From: Ptychodera flava | Lineage: Eukaryota; Hemichordata; Enteropneusta; Ptychoderidae | Assembly (NCBI RefSeq): GCF_041260155.1 | Contig: NC_091928.1 | Coordinates: 43,927,137 to 43,991,136, forward strand | Length of the DNA: 64,000 nucleotides | Direction of reading: 5' to 3' | In this document: positions 37,425-50,772 of the stretch, one piece after another | How positions within the stretch are numbered: the stretch's first letter is position 1 | Layout: each line of letters starts with the position of its first letter | Program-made: the position numbers and the translations under genes | The notes under the pieces: generated by a model | Database searches by the model: none | What the model saw: only the letters and a program-made list of their open reading frames with translations | Told to the model about the DNA's origin: nothing

Positions 37425-40400
37425 ATGGCGTTCTTTCGAGCGTCAACAGTGCGCTACCTCAACCGACCGAAATGCGTCACTATCGGGAACATACGACTCC
37501 GCTCCACCACCAACCTCGTTAAGGAAGCCGACGGTATCGACAGCAAAGATGTGAAATCCTTTGACGAAATACCAGGACCCGGTATGCTAGAAGTTATGAA
37601 AGCTGTATTAAGCGGACAATTGCAGAAACCTTGGAAGCTGATTCACCAATTCAAGCGAGATTACGGTCCGATTTGGAAGCAGAAGCTTGGCTCGAATAAT
37701 TTAGTGACCTTAACAGATCCAAAAGATTTCGAATTCGTGTTGAGAAATGAGGGAAAATATCCGAGAAGGGTACAGATCGACCCATGGTTAATTCACAGGC
37801 AGGAGCGAAACCTCGGCCTTGGTGTCCTACTTCAGTAAGTACACAGTCCAAACGTGCATGTGAATGTCAGAGGATTTTAAATAGGGTAGGTCGATGTGCT
37901 CAAGGGAGCGTTCAGTTATAGCTGTGGAAACGCAGCTATCTGTTGGCGGGGTAGCGGGGATCGCTATGCGGGTCAAAGGTCAACCCCGCCACGGATAGCT
38001 GCGGGCCAACTGCCATCGAAAGTGGGTCTATTACGACGACACAACATGTATCGGAACTTTGAACGGCAAAATAAACCAAAGTGAGCGTAATTCAATAAAA
38101 TGACCTATACCTGCCTGAACTCTGATTATTGCTCATTACCTAACTCCTTTCAGGGCTTTGAGTCAGGCAACTAATATAAAACTCAGACAACGAGATGTTC
38201 TGGTATTGCCAGCCATGGTGGGGCTTTGTATACATACGCTGACACGTAATTAGCAGCTATCAGTTTCACAAGCGTAATGATCTGTACATTTGTACAAACA
38301 GACGTTGAACCAGACAAAAAACGCAACATGGATGGCTCCCGGACGACACCAGCTGAAGTGAGAGAGAAGATTGTTCAGTTGTATTTAAACAGTCTGTCAT
38401 TTTCAGAAATTGGTAAACGTTGTGGTGGTATTTCAAAGCAAACGGCCAACAACATTGTTTTGCGGTACTTGAAAACTGGCAGTTTCCTGCCAGGCAAATC
38501 ATCTGGGAACATCGGTAAAAAAACTGACTGCAAATGTTCTGGAGCATATTGAATACTACAAAAGTGTAAAACCAAGCATTTATAGGCGTGAGATACGGCA
38601 GAATTTACTGGTTCATGGGGTATGTACCGAAGAAACCCTTCCCTCCCTCTCCAACTCAGGATGTCCTGACGCAACCTATACCTGTGTCTACATCAGCTAC
38701 GCATACCGAAACTATGTCCACGTCTCAGCAACCAAATGTACCTTGGAATAGGCCAAATGAAAATATAACATTGCTAGATTTAGCAACTATTGCCACTACC
38801 AGCGATTATAGTACTAGTGACAATTAAATATAACCCATTCAGGTCGTCTACTTCAAGTAAAATTTGAAAAATGATGTACACGTCCCATTGCAAAATTTAC
38901 TACTTTTTTGTGTGATCCATTTTGTACTACTTTTAGATTTTGGTTAGATTTGAGTTGAAGAGAAATGTTTTACTTAGTTTTGAATTATTTCTTCGTTCGA
39001 CAAAACACTTGTCTGAGTTTGTTTAGACTAGAAAGTTGCTGACCCAAAGCCCTTGGGTTGTTAGTTTTATATATTTTTTTTTTCTGTTTAATGAAAACGT
39101 CGGATCAAATAGAAATGAGAAACACTCTTACAATGTTGCAAGGTTTTTATCGCTACAATCTTGTCAATATAGAAAACTGTTCTCTGAGTTTTTTTAGGCT
39201 AGAAAGTTGCTGACACAAAGACCTTGGGTTGTTAGTTTTAGATTTTTTTGTGTTTAATAAAAACGTCGGATCAAATAGAAATGATAAACACTCTTACAAT
39301 GTTGCAATGTTTTTATCGCTTGTCGCTACAATCTTGTCAATATAGAAAACAAATGACGTTCACGAAATAGCCTGAAACCCCCAAGTTCACTTCATACTGA
39401 AGTAGGCCCCGATGTCAGCTCATTGAGAAATGTGGTGTCATTCAAAAAACCAAAGTAAAGTTTGTTCATTTTACACATCACTCTATCATTTTTGAAGTCA
39501 TGAACTTTATTGATATTCAACTACAAAGAACACTGTCCTCTGAGTCTAAATTTGCAGTAACGTTGTTCTTTTACCACCTCTCCGTGAATTTGAACTGCTT
39601 GTAAAACTTGGCAACCAGTCTCTGTGTGTGTCACCATTGAAACTGATAGCTGCTGTAAAGATATAAACATACTACATAGTAAATTAGTTTACAGACATCT
39701 TGCTGCGTCACCTGCTGTTTTAGTCTGTCTGATGTTGGCGCAAAGTTGTAAAAGTTTACCACTAAAAGGGTAAATTCAAGAGCAAACTGACAAACCTAAT
39801 TAGGTAGTGTATCAATATCCAGCTGTATCTCATCGTCAAAATCATTGGTAACTGCACTGTAACTTGGTGTTGCACATTTCAAGACTGCATGGACTACCGT
39901 GCAACGATTGTAGGGATAGTTGTGTATCGTTTAATTGTTTCATTCAGAGAATTACTCATTACACAGTGGTTTCCACTGTTCAGTAGACAAATAGCGTTAC
40001 AAAGAATGGCCACTTAAAATGTACGGTACACGAATACAAACCTTCTAGTTGTCAATGGAAGGTGTGCAATGCTGTTCTGAATCAAGACCTCTGTAATAGC
40101 AACTTTAAGGCAGCATTCATACATACTGGCGGGGGCTGGAGAATCACGAGAGAAATCTTACTTTTCTTGAGATCCCCCTCAATACAATTAAAATTTTTAA
40201 ACCTATCTGATCAAAAAACTTTGAAATCCGCCCGACTATCATATGGCAAAATATTTATTAAGCTTGTAGGGCCTGTACAAAGATAAATAAACATGTCTGG
40301 TGCAGTTCTGTGCGCAGACGTTTGACGGAGGGTATCTGATAAAATAGTTTGTAGTAGTTATAGAAATGTTGTCAGCAGTTTGGTAAGCCGTATATCCATA

Positions 40401-43400
40401 GTCAAATTAGCGATTGATGAAAGTTAAAACATGTTTGCTAACAAGGAAGAAAATAAGAAACTTTAAATGTTGCAGCTATGTTGACGTGATGCATCCGGAT
40501 ATCATGCATGGAATACATTGTAAACAAGAAATTCGCACACGCGCAGTTCCGAGGACGGCCTCCCTTTAAACGTCTCCGCGTTGCTGCTGATATGTCGGTT
40601 GCTTAATCCTTGAACAAAGGAGAAACCATAAAATACAGTTTAAATCCCTTGTGATGGTGTCATTTTGTGAGAGACCTGAGATGAGAATCAAACCTGATAT
40701 TTTGTTCAGCCTGAGAAAGACTTCAACCGTGTTCGCATGATAAACTTTGGATGTCTTTTTTCTGATCAATTTTTATCAGCGAAGGAGCGGACTGGCATCG
40801 CAACAGAGCTGCACTAAGCAAACGGATGATGAGACCGCGTGAAGTTGCCACATACAGTGACACTGTCAATGACGTCATCACGGACCTGGTCAATTCACTC
40901 GTAAGGGGCAGAAGTAACTATGGCAAAGACAACATCGTGCCTGAAATAGAAAATACAGTCTTCAAATGGTCACTTGATTGTAAGTACATTTCTCAAGCAA
41001 AGATTCATATCGCTTTCGCTATGATCAATTATGAACCATGGGAAAAAGCAATAAGCCACTTTCATGATCCCTGTATGACCTCTGCCATCTTAGTTCCGGT
41101 TGGATAAGCTAGATGGTAGACAGTAAATGTATATGTGTAGGTATCTCTCCATGAATAAACAGACTTTCGTTTACCAGAGTCAAATAGCTATGTAGATGAT
41201 CTAAATGATAAGGACACGCGATAGGCTGCAGCAAGCTACTTGTATTTCATTCACCATCTTGAATATGACCTTATAACAGAACATTGTATGTACACTACAA
41301 GGATGACTGAACATATTAAAATACATGAACACTTCTGTTTGCTTTGAGCCGTGACAGTGAACAAAGAAAAAAGAAAAATGGGCTCCCTATAGGTTTCAGA
41401 TGAATGGTTGGGCCTCTTAACAGTGGTCGATGTTAGCTACCAGTCTTTTTTGTAATTCCTAGAGGATAAATGGTGCCCAGATTATAGATATATTGTATTT
41501 CCATTTGTTTTCTCATTTTTGTTTATGTTGATGATGAATTTACACTGGTTGTAGTGGCCGCATCTATTGTATGATCCTGGGCTGAGTTTTGTGTTTTTCT
41601 GGTTGTTGTTAACTCTGGCTCTGACGAGAAATTTTGAGAGATTGCTAGGTTGTCTGTATGAAACTATGGGCGGTTTGCAGAAAATGTCTCTTGTGTCTTG
41701 AGTTGCCTGGATTATGTCTCAGTATCTGTTGATAATCGCAGGTATGTTTGGTAGTTTGGGGTTGAAAGTAATTTCAAGTGATATTCTGTCCTCGGTAGTT
41801 GGTTTTCGCTAGACTCAAATCAAGATCACAATTGTTACAACCCAGACGTGATGCGTGCAAAGCCCATGATCATGCAATAGATGCGGCCACTGCAACCAGT
41901 GTAAATTCATCCTCAACACAGACAGAGTCAACGACAATAAAATTGGTTCACTTCACCCTTTCATTGGCAATATAACTTGCAACACCAGCAATATCATATA
42001 CGGCATCAACTGTTCACAATGGGATAAGCTTGTATATATCGGAGAAACCGGCAGGAAACTTAAAACATGGACATACGAATCCCGTTTGGGTTATAGTAAA
42101 ACATATGTATATAACATCAAAACAAAAACGACACGCTCGTAAGCGAACACTTTAATATGAAGGACCATAATATTAACAATTTCACAATGTTTGGAACCTG
42201 CAAAATATCATCAACACAAACAAAAATCAGAAAACAAATGGAAATACAATATATCTATAATCTGGGCACCATCCATCCTCTTGGAATTAACAAAATAGAC
42301 TGGTAGTTAACGTCGACCCTTCTTAAGAGGCCCCACCATTCATATGAAACCTAAGGAGCCCGTTTTTCTTTTTTCTTTGTTCACTGTCACGGCTCAAACC
42401 GAACAGTAGTGTTCCACATACTTGTAAGTTCCTTTCTGGTTTCTTTCAGGAATTACAGTATCCACCTGTCAATATATTGCATTCTTTGATTTTCCTACAC
42501 AACTTCATTGCCTTTTTCAGCTATTTCATTTTTTGTTTGTACCTTCTTTACAGTAGTCACATTTCTACTATAGATTTTACATGATACCAAACCATTTCTG
42601 CATTGCCTAATATACGCTAAATATCTGCGTATTTGTTCTCCTATTCATTGACCAAGTAGAACAAAATGTAATTTTCGTCTCCCTTTTTTCCATTGTGTCT
42701 GTATAGCCTCTGATGAAGGTCGTCCGTGCACGTCCGAAACGTTAGGAAGAATAAACATCTTTTGTATAGTAGCAGTTGTGTCTTTTCAACTATTTTTCAC
42801 ACCTCATGTATCCATTATCTACAACTAAGACAAATAGAAAGACAGACTAGCAACGGGAATTGTTCAAGGTGTGAAGCGCTTATGTAAGCCCTCCATGTTA
42901 GTCTCTCCTCAGGTAGCTCTCGCCTCTCTTTTTCGAAGAGTGCCGACCATGCATCCTTCGGTAATTTCCTGATTTTCGCCAATTTTTAAGTGAAAGTATG
43001 TTTGGCAAAATTGGTGTTGTTGTTATCGTGTGGTGCTGAGCGGAATTGGCGTGCGGGCGAAAAACGGGAAATTTTTGAGCTTCGGGAAAGTGAGTTTTAC
43101 CATTTTAAAAATTCCTCTCACATTTTTCTGAATAAATAATGAGTGTCATTTAACCAAAATTTGAAAGTCTTTTATCGATACTGTCTGGTTTTACTCAATG
43201 GTTTACGGTTAGTCATATCGTCTTTTAAAAGTTGGTCATGGAAGGACGTGTTTATGAAACTGCTGGCATGTTATGTTTTGATTGGCGTGAAGCAGTGTTT
43301 CTGCCCTGAGAGCTCACAAAGTAAGTATGGTTGCTACGCGACTGGCAACACGATGCCTTCTCGTCTTACTTTTCGCATAATCTCGTGCAATTATCAACCA

Positions 43401-46400
43401 CGAACAAAGTCTCCAAAAAATCTAACACCTGTGAAGCTCATTTTAATATGAAAAGGCCATAGTCTACCGAGACGACCATGCAACAAAAGGCATGCCGCGT
43501 TGCTAGTCTGTCTTTCTATTTGTCTGTGTCTACAAGTACCCGCTGCAAATTTCACATATGGACTGTGATTGGACTGACTCACTTGATATTCACCACTATA
43601 TTAAAATGTCGGAAAATATCGAAAATAGTGTTGCATTGACGTGGAAACTCATAGGCTTGTCTTTTTAGCAGAAAATACAAGATTCTATACAGATGTTTCT
43701 GTAACTGTAAAATCTTATTCTCCATTCCTATTTTACAGCGGCCTGTTCCGTTATTTTGAACAAGAAATTGAATCTCCTTGACGACAAACCACACCCAGAG
43801 GCACAAGAGTTCATCCAGGCTGTACATGATATGTTTGAATCCTTGATGTGGTTGTTCATATTCCCGGTTCATCTTCATAAAAGGTTCAACAGTAAACCTT
43901 GGAGGAAACAACTCAGAGCATGGGATACCATCTTTGCATTAGGTAATGTAGATTTGTGTCAAAATCAATCACAGTCATTTCAAATCAATCAGATTTATCA
44001 AAATTAAAACCGTTTTGTCTTTTCATTCCATGCAGTTTCTTGAAGTAGTTCAAATCGTATCAATCGTACAATTTTTGAATTGTTACAAAATCAGAAAGAA
44101 TGCAAATATTCCATTGAATTTATATCATTATGTCAGCATGCCTGTTATGTAAACAGATTTGACGACCCTTGACCGGTTTGACAGGACACATAACATACAT
44201 GTATGGATATTTTTTCGACAACAGTCATCTACACCTATCTAAGTACTCATGATTACCATATAATTATGCAAATAAGTATTCGAATATTCAGATGTAGTAC
44301 ATAAACATTTCATAATTATGGCTATGAAGAATGAGTGTGGAGAGAACAAATATAAACAACTTGTCAGGCAGAGAGTCTGCTGTACATTTTTCTGATCTTC
44401 TTCAATTCTTAGTGGATTAGCGAGGATACATGTATGTAAGAATATTACGTGTATATTAACAATTTACTGTCTCATGAAATTTGACTGTAATAGCTAAAAC
44501 ATTAATTGACGAGAGGGTGAATGACGTCACTAAAAGGCTGACCTCTGGAGAAGACATCGATGTGGAAGGAACTGATTTCATTACGTACTTGTTCATCAAG
44601 GGAACGCTTGAGATCGATGAAATTTACGCCAATGCAACGGAGTTACTCGCTGCAGCTGTGGACACGGTATTGCTCAATTGATTCATTTAAATTTCAAATT
44701 ATACCATTTTAAACTATTAGTGATATACGACCGTTCAATGTTATTATGATTTATATATAAACAATAAGTAGCTTAACAAATATAGATGAAGAGATGAGGT
44801 ACTAGTCCTAAGGGGACAGTAAGGCCAGTAAAATGGAAGGTGCACTGGGTGCGTAAATCGCACTTGCTATTCCCTTTGTTTTGAAAATCGCTTGCTGCCA
44901 TTTACATGTTTGTGTATAGTGTGCACAGCTGAATCAAATATGTCAAAGGTCTCACCGAAGTTTAGGCAGACATGTAATTCTTACATAATTTCACGGCTTT
45001 TTTGCATCTTCCATTATGTATGGCTTCAGTAAGTTTAGAATCAGCGGGCATGCCGGAAAATGCCGAGAGAGTTTGACCGGTTAAGAAGGGCTTGACTACG
45101 CAGTTTCTGCGTAGTGAAGCTTCATTACCTATTCATGGTGACCCCTGGCCAGCTGTCAATAACTTTGGGGGCTTTTGTCTTTTGGCCTGCTTTGCATATG
45201 CGTCGTTGGACACGACCTGCCAATCACCCAGGTAGTCAATTAAACTATTAATTGACTGTTTACCGACCCAATTAACACTATCCAGCAGTATCAGTCATAT
45301 TTTAATCGCGTGGCCCGGGTGGGCACAACGTAGGAACGCGTGTATTTCTGTGTGTACTTTTCACTTGTGGTGTTGTTTGTACCATCGTGTGTCCTTGTTT
45401 CACCTACAGCATTACCTTCAAGGTGACAGGCTTACTATTAATGTTCAGTATCATTGCACCGAGTTCTGCCCACGGTGAAAACCACCTGTTTTGCCTACTA
45501 ATTACTGCCCGTCGCTGCCCGTCCTGAATGTAGCCTATCTATAGCTACAGTAACCACATAAATCATTTATCAGTTTTGATATATACTCCTAAATTGTAAG
45601 TTTGATCAAAATCGAGACCACATTCAAGGGCTATGCAGACTGTCCATGTAAGCACACACAGTGACAAGAAGGCGGCAAACACCTACTCACCAAGCACATC
45701 GAATCGGCGAAAAGAAGCATAAAAAGCTAGGCTTATCGCCAAAACAAACGCGCCAAGCCCTAACAAAAACCATACCAAGCGGCCCTTTTCAGGGCCACCA
45801 AATACTCCAAAAAGGGAACTACCAAAAAATACGATAAGATGACATAGAACACACAAACACTTAAAAGAAATAACAAAAATTATACACATAACAAACAACT
45901 GAAACACAACATTAAATACAAAACAAACAATCACAGTAACGTAACAGAAAACATGGCCGTGGAAATAAATCAGCTATTTCCAAAGAAAAGCCGACAACAA
46001 CATGAAATTCAACAACAACCTATCATCGCTCAAACTATGAAACTCCGAAAAATAGTACTAGGCAAAAGCCTTAAAATTCATTCGGACACCAACAAAACCA
46101 AACAGAATAAAACCACCTCAGGATTTCAACAAATAAGTCGTATAATGTGACTACGCTACATCGTGAGACACAAACAATCGCAACAACACCAATTCAAAGA
46201 AAAGTCAAATTGGACTCCACGAACAACAAAAAAACAAAAACTTGAAAGCTATCTGAAGCTGCTAAACTCGCACTTCTAGAGATACCCTTTCAAACAAGGA
46301 AACAAAACATGTCGCGTGCCAAAAGAATCGCGATAAACCAGCTTGCAAACATTGGACAAATTTTGGGAAAATAACCCTTCGACAAGGGTCGGTTTTTCGT

Positions 46401-49400
46401 TATTGTCAACACAAACGATTACGTACTCGAATGCGAAAGGCAATTACGTAACACTCAGTATTATACACAACAAGCCAGAACAAACAGTAAACAAAGTAAA
46501 TGAACTATTAATTAAAATGTACGAGAACAAGCACATCAACCAGGATACTTGTAAGTATCTTGATCCAATAAACATAAAATCCGTACCCCGCAGTGGTACT
46601 TATTGCCTAAAAATTCACAAACTCCGCAAAAATCTAAAAGACACACCAGTCAAAACAAAATTTACCGAAGTAAAGAAATATAGAACAAACAAACCGAACC
46701 ACCAAACGGACTCACAACGTGACCAAAATTAATATACTTGCCTCGCTAATCGGAAAGCAAGACCACTAAAATGCATTAAATAAATTTTCACAAACACAAA
46801 ACTAAGGAAAGAATCTACACTGCGACTGATGAGAAACCACACTCGGGTTTCGAAACGCAAGCGTCAAAGGGCGACTCTATCAACTTTTGTAACAACATAG
46901 GTCCGGCTGCGTCTCGCCATAAGCTTTCCCCACACAAACAAAACATTACCGTACACACTAATCCAAACTTCTCTATAAATATCCAAAGCGAAACAAACAT
47001 TTCATTAACACAAAAAATCGGATAAGAATGTAGGAACACATTTTCGAAACGAATCAAACACAAACTCGACACAAAAACATTTAGGATAGTTAGGTGGGGA
47101 GCCTGTTTCACATTTTTTACATCTCGCTATACTGTCTATGATTCTAAAAATAAAGTCATCTGCCACTTTTTCTGTATACGCGGTTTGGCAAAACTCATCT
47201 CTTCAATCGAAAGTCGGGCGATTTCATGGTTCTTGTTTTGGGGCACTTAAGTGTACGTCGAGCTTAAGGAATGTAGTTACATTCGCGATGTTTTATTCGA
47301 AAAATTATTTATTCCTTCAAGGGCAAATGCACATAATTTATGCTGTTGGAAATACTGGCCGCTCATAAACAAGACAATAAACTCAATATATGTGCATTTT
47401 TACTTATATTGTCAAAGTACCACCGACACCCACAAAAAACCAAATGGTTCAGTCCAGGTATTTGCAACTCTGCCATCCGACTGGTCAACAGGAAATCAAC
47501 CATAGGTGTCTTTTGGCACGCGTATACGCCAGTCACCTAGGCGACGGTAATCTGCACCACTTATCACCATCGGGAAGGTACTCCTCCCCATATACCACTG
47601 GTGATCCCACCCTCAAGGCACTGCGTCATTCGACCAAGCATTGTTATTGTAATTTCCTGCATAAAATTAACAGCGAGGTCAACCGGTCAAACTCTCTCGG
47701 CATTTTCTCTCATGTAAGGGAAGGATAGCCTTGGCAACCGAAACCACTCGATTTTGCAGCTTGGCCTTTAGTGTAAGATATAGTGTCATGGTTCTATGGC
47801 TACTTTACTATGTACCTTAAGTATAGAGATTTTACTTATGAAACGGGTCTATTTGTCTAAGCTGAATGCTTTACAAGTCAAAATAGCCCTGAAGTAATTA
47901 GAGGACTCTGTTTATATGCATTGCAGACTTCAAATACATTCCTGTGGGTCCTGTACTGTTTAGCAAAGCATCCACACGTACAGGAATCTTTATACGAGGA
48001 AATCAAGCGAGTCGTTCCAACGGGAGAATCGCCAACACACGAACATGTCAACCGGATGCCGTACTTGAAAGCAGTGCTCAGAGAGACTATGAGGTGAAAG
48101 TTGATCCATTCCTCAGCTTGATCATCCCCGAAAGCCCTAAAATGGGTCTTCAATCACTAAATATGGGTCACAATTAGTTTTTGCCAAAACTATGTTGGTG
48201 AACACTTTAAGTATTGATAGTGTTTAGTCTCTAAGGCACAGTGTTGTGTAACAAAAATTGAATAAAATCTCCCCGAGTGTTTTAACTTCAGATCTGTGAA
48301 TAATACTTACCTTTGAGATAAATCTACTCCCGTCCACCTCCCCACGCTTGATATTCTGTTCCTATTTATGATGTGCTGTTGAATCGGACTTAGTATTGTC
48401 GGGGCAAGCTGGGAAAGTTTTGTTCTTGAGAGAGTCTACAAAGCTAGTAATTAGGAAGGGGTCTCTTGCTAAAGAATTTTTTCACACTCCTGAGGAGTCC
48501 TGTTCACCCTATAACAGAAATCGTATACCCACACACACAACCTACAAAAATGTGATTCATAAGACTTTTGTAAAACAAAAACATTGGTTACAGTAATTTA
48601 AAAACGTCATGTTGGTACCTGAACACAACGAATAAGGGAATAAATGAGCATAATTTTACCTTTTAATACTTTCTATGTCACGGTTTACCCAATTTAAAAA
48701 GTGAGGGGGAAATATCCATGCATTATTAGTCACATGCACACTGTGGTGTTGACAAGCATCTTCAGAGCAATCAGAGTTGATCCACGAAGTATTATCTTCG
48801 TTGTTGTAGAGAATATGATTACTACAGTCAAATTGCCATGCTCTTCTACCATGTATCTTAATCAGCATGTTGTAAGCTTTTTATTTGATGACAATTGTTA
48901 ACTTAAGGTGGTATGCACCTCGAAAGTGAAAGACTTAAACTTTTGCTCTAACTTTCCTCAAGGAATCTTTCAATTATTCTCTTTCAAAATCAAGAATAAA
49001 AATAGGGGGTCACCATGCAAATTTTGGTACTAGAGAAACAAATTACCCAAGATTTACCGATATTAGAAATTCAAAATGGCCGCCATCCCTGTGTTAACTC
49101 TATGGAGAAAAATAAAAATTTTCGAATTTCGAAAAACTAAGCCATGGAAAAGTTTTCTTTCACCAAGAGCTTTAAAATGAACCCCCACATGTGGTATATC
49201 AGAAGAGAATTGTAAAAGTTTGAGAGTCCGAATGTCTGTCCCCGAGGTGCGTTCTACCTTAATGTGAAAACAAAACGTTATTGTCTTTGTGCTTTTTTTG
49301 CCAGAGTGTATCCTCCCGTTACCCAGATCGGTCGTATTCTGGACAGGGATGTTATTATCAGAGGTTATAGAATTCCCGCCAAAGTGAGTAGATCTAATGG

Positions 49401-50683
49401 GACTATGTAGTATTTCAACGACTCTTCGTATCTAATTGCCTGACAAAATATCAAACAAAACATATTTTACTTCTTTCTTTCTACCAATCAGAATTTCATT
49501 ATTTCAATTTTATGTACTTCACGTCGTTTTTGTTCTATTTGTAAGATACATTTTTTGTTTGACTCTTAAAATCGTTGCAAAAACCCTTTCGTTCAACTTG
49601 TCATTACAGTCCGTATTACACTTTACTGCCTTCAAATGAGGAGTAGCCAGCCATATAGTCAGGACACAGAAATAGAGTATTTGCTGAAATATAACACTGT
49701 TTATTTCTTATGTGTAGATTTTACATACTCCTGGACGTTGTCCCTTCTCCGCCTGTATCCTTAAACATACCTCTCATATACAATCGTACATATGAATACA
49801 GTTAAAGCTATAAAATTATGATATCATTCCCTGTACACGTGGATATCATGCGGATATGTTCGGTCGGCTCGATATTGTTGTCGACAAATGAATTTTCTGG
49901 ACTAGAGTTCATTCGCGAATAGTAAACTGGTATATCTTTCAGAATGAAGTGTGTTCGCCAGGCGGATAGTTTGTAATTCAATTCTCCTTGAGGGGCAGAA
50001 GAAAAAAGGAAAAAAACTATTGTTTTCTAGACATATCTTTTAAAAAATGCCACAATTGGCACTTTAATAGCAGTTATAATTTGAATATTATCCTAAGTGC
50101 TTATGTCTTGAGCGACAGTGCATTACTGTCACCTGTTCCAATTTTGCATCAGTTACCATGGAAAGAGAAAATCTAATCAATCACAGACTTTAAGCGGGTG
50201 GCCGCTTTATAAAAACAGAACCCTCACATGGCATTTTGAATACCAAGGAACGCCTCTTTGACCATATATGGGCATATTTTAGATTACAGGTGACTGTACC
50301 TTTAATATCAGTCCAAATACAGCCATGTTCAATTCGTCTAAGTTAGTCAAGTAAGCTGATATATTAGAACAAGTGACATGGTTTTCTTTACCTACTTTTT
50401 AAAAAATATTTTCAGACTGTCATTGGAAGCAATGTTTGGTTAATTGGTCAGGATCCGGCAAACTTCCCAGATCCACTAGAATTCCGCCCTGAGAGATGGA
50501 TTCGAAAGGAAAATGAACAGTTCTACGGGTTTAAAGCTCTACCATTTGGATATGGACCAAGGATGTGTATTGGTGAGCTTATTTCTTGCCCCTTTCTTTT
50601 TCCGAATATGCACTCATGTCGTGTAAACACACGTACACAAACACAGTGCTTACATGCACAGTCACGTACACGCTCGAGACGCC

Positions 50684-50772
<89 letters not shown>

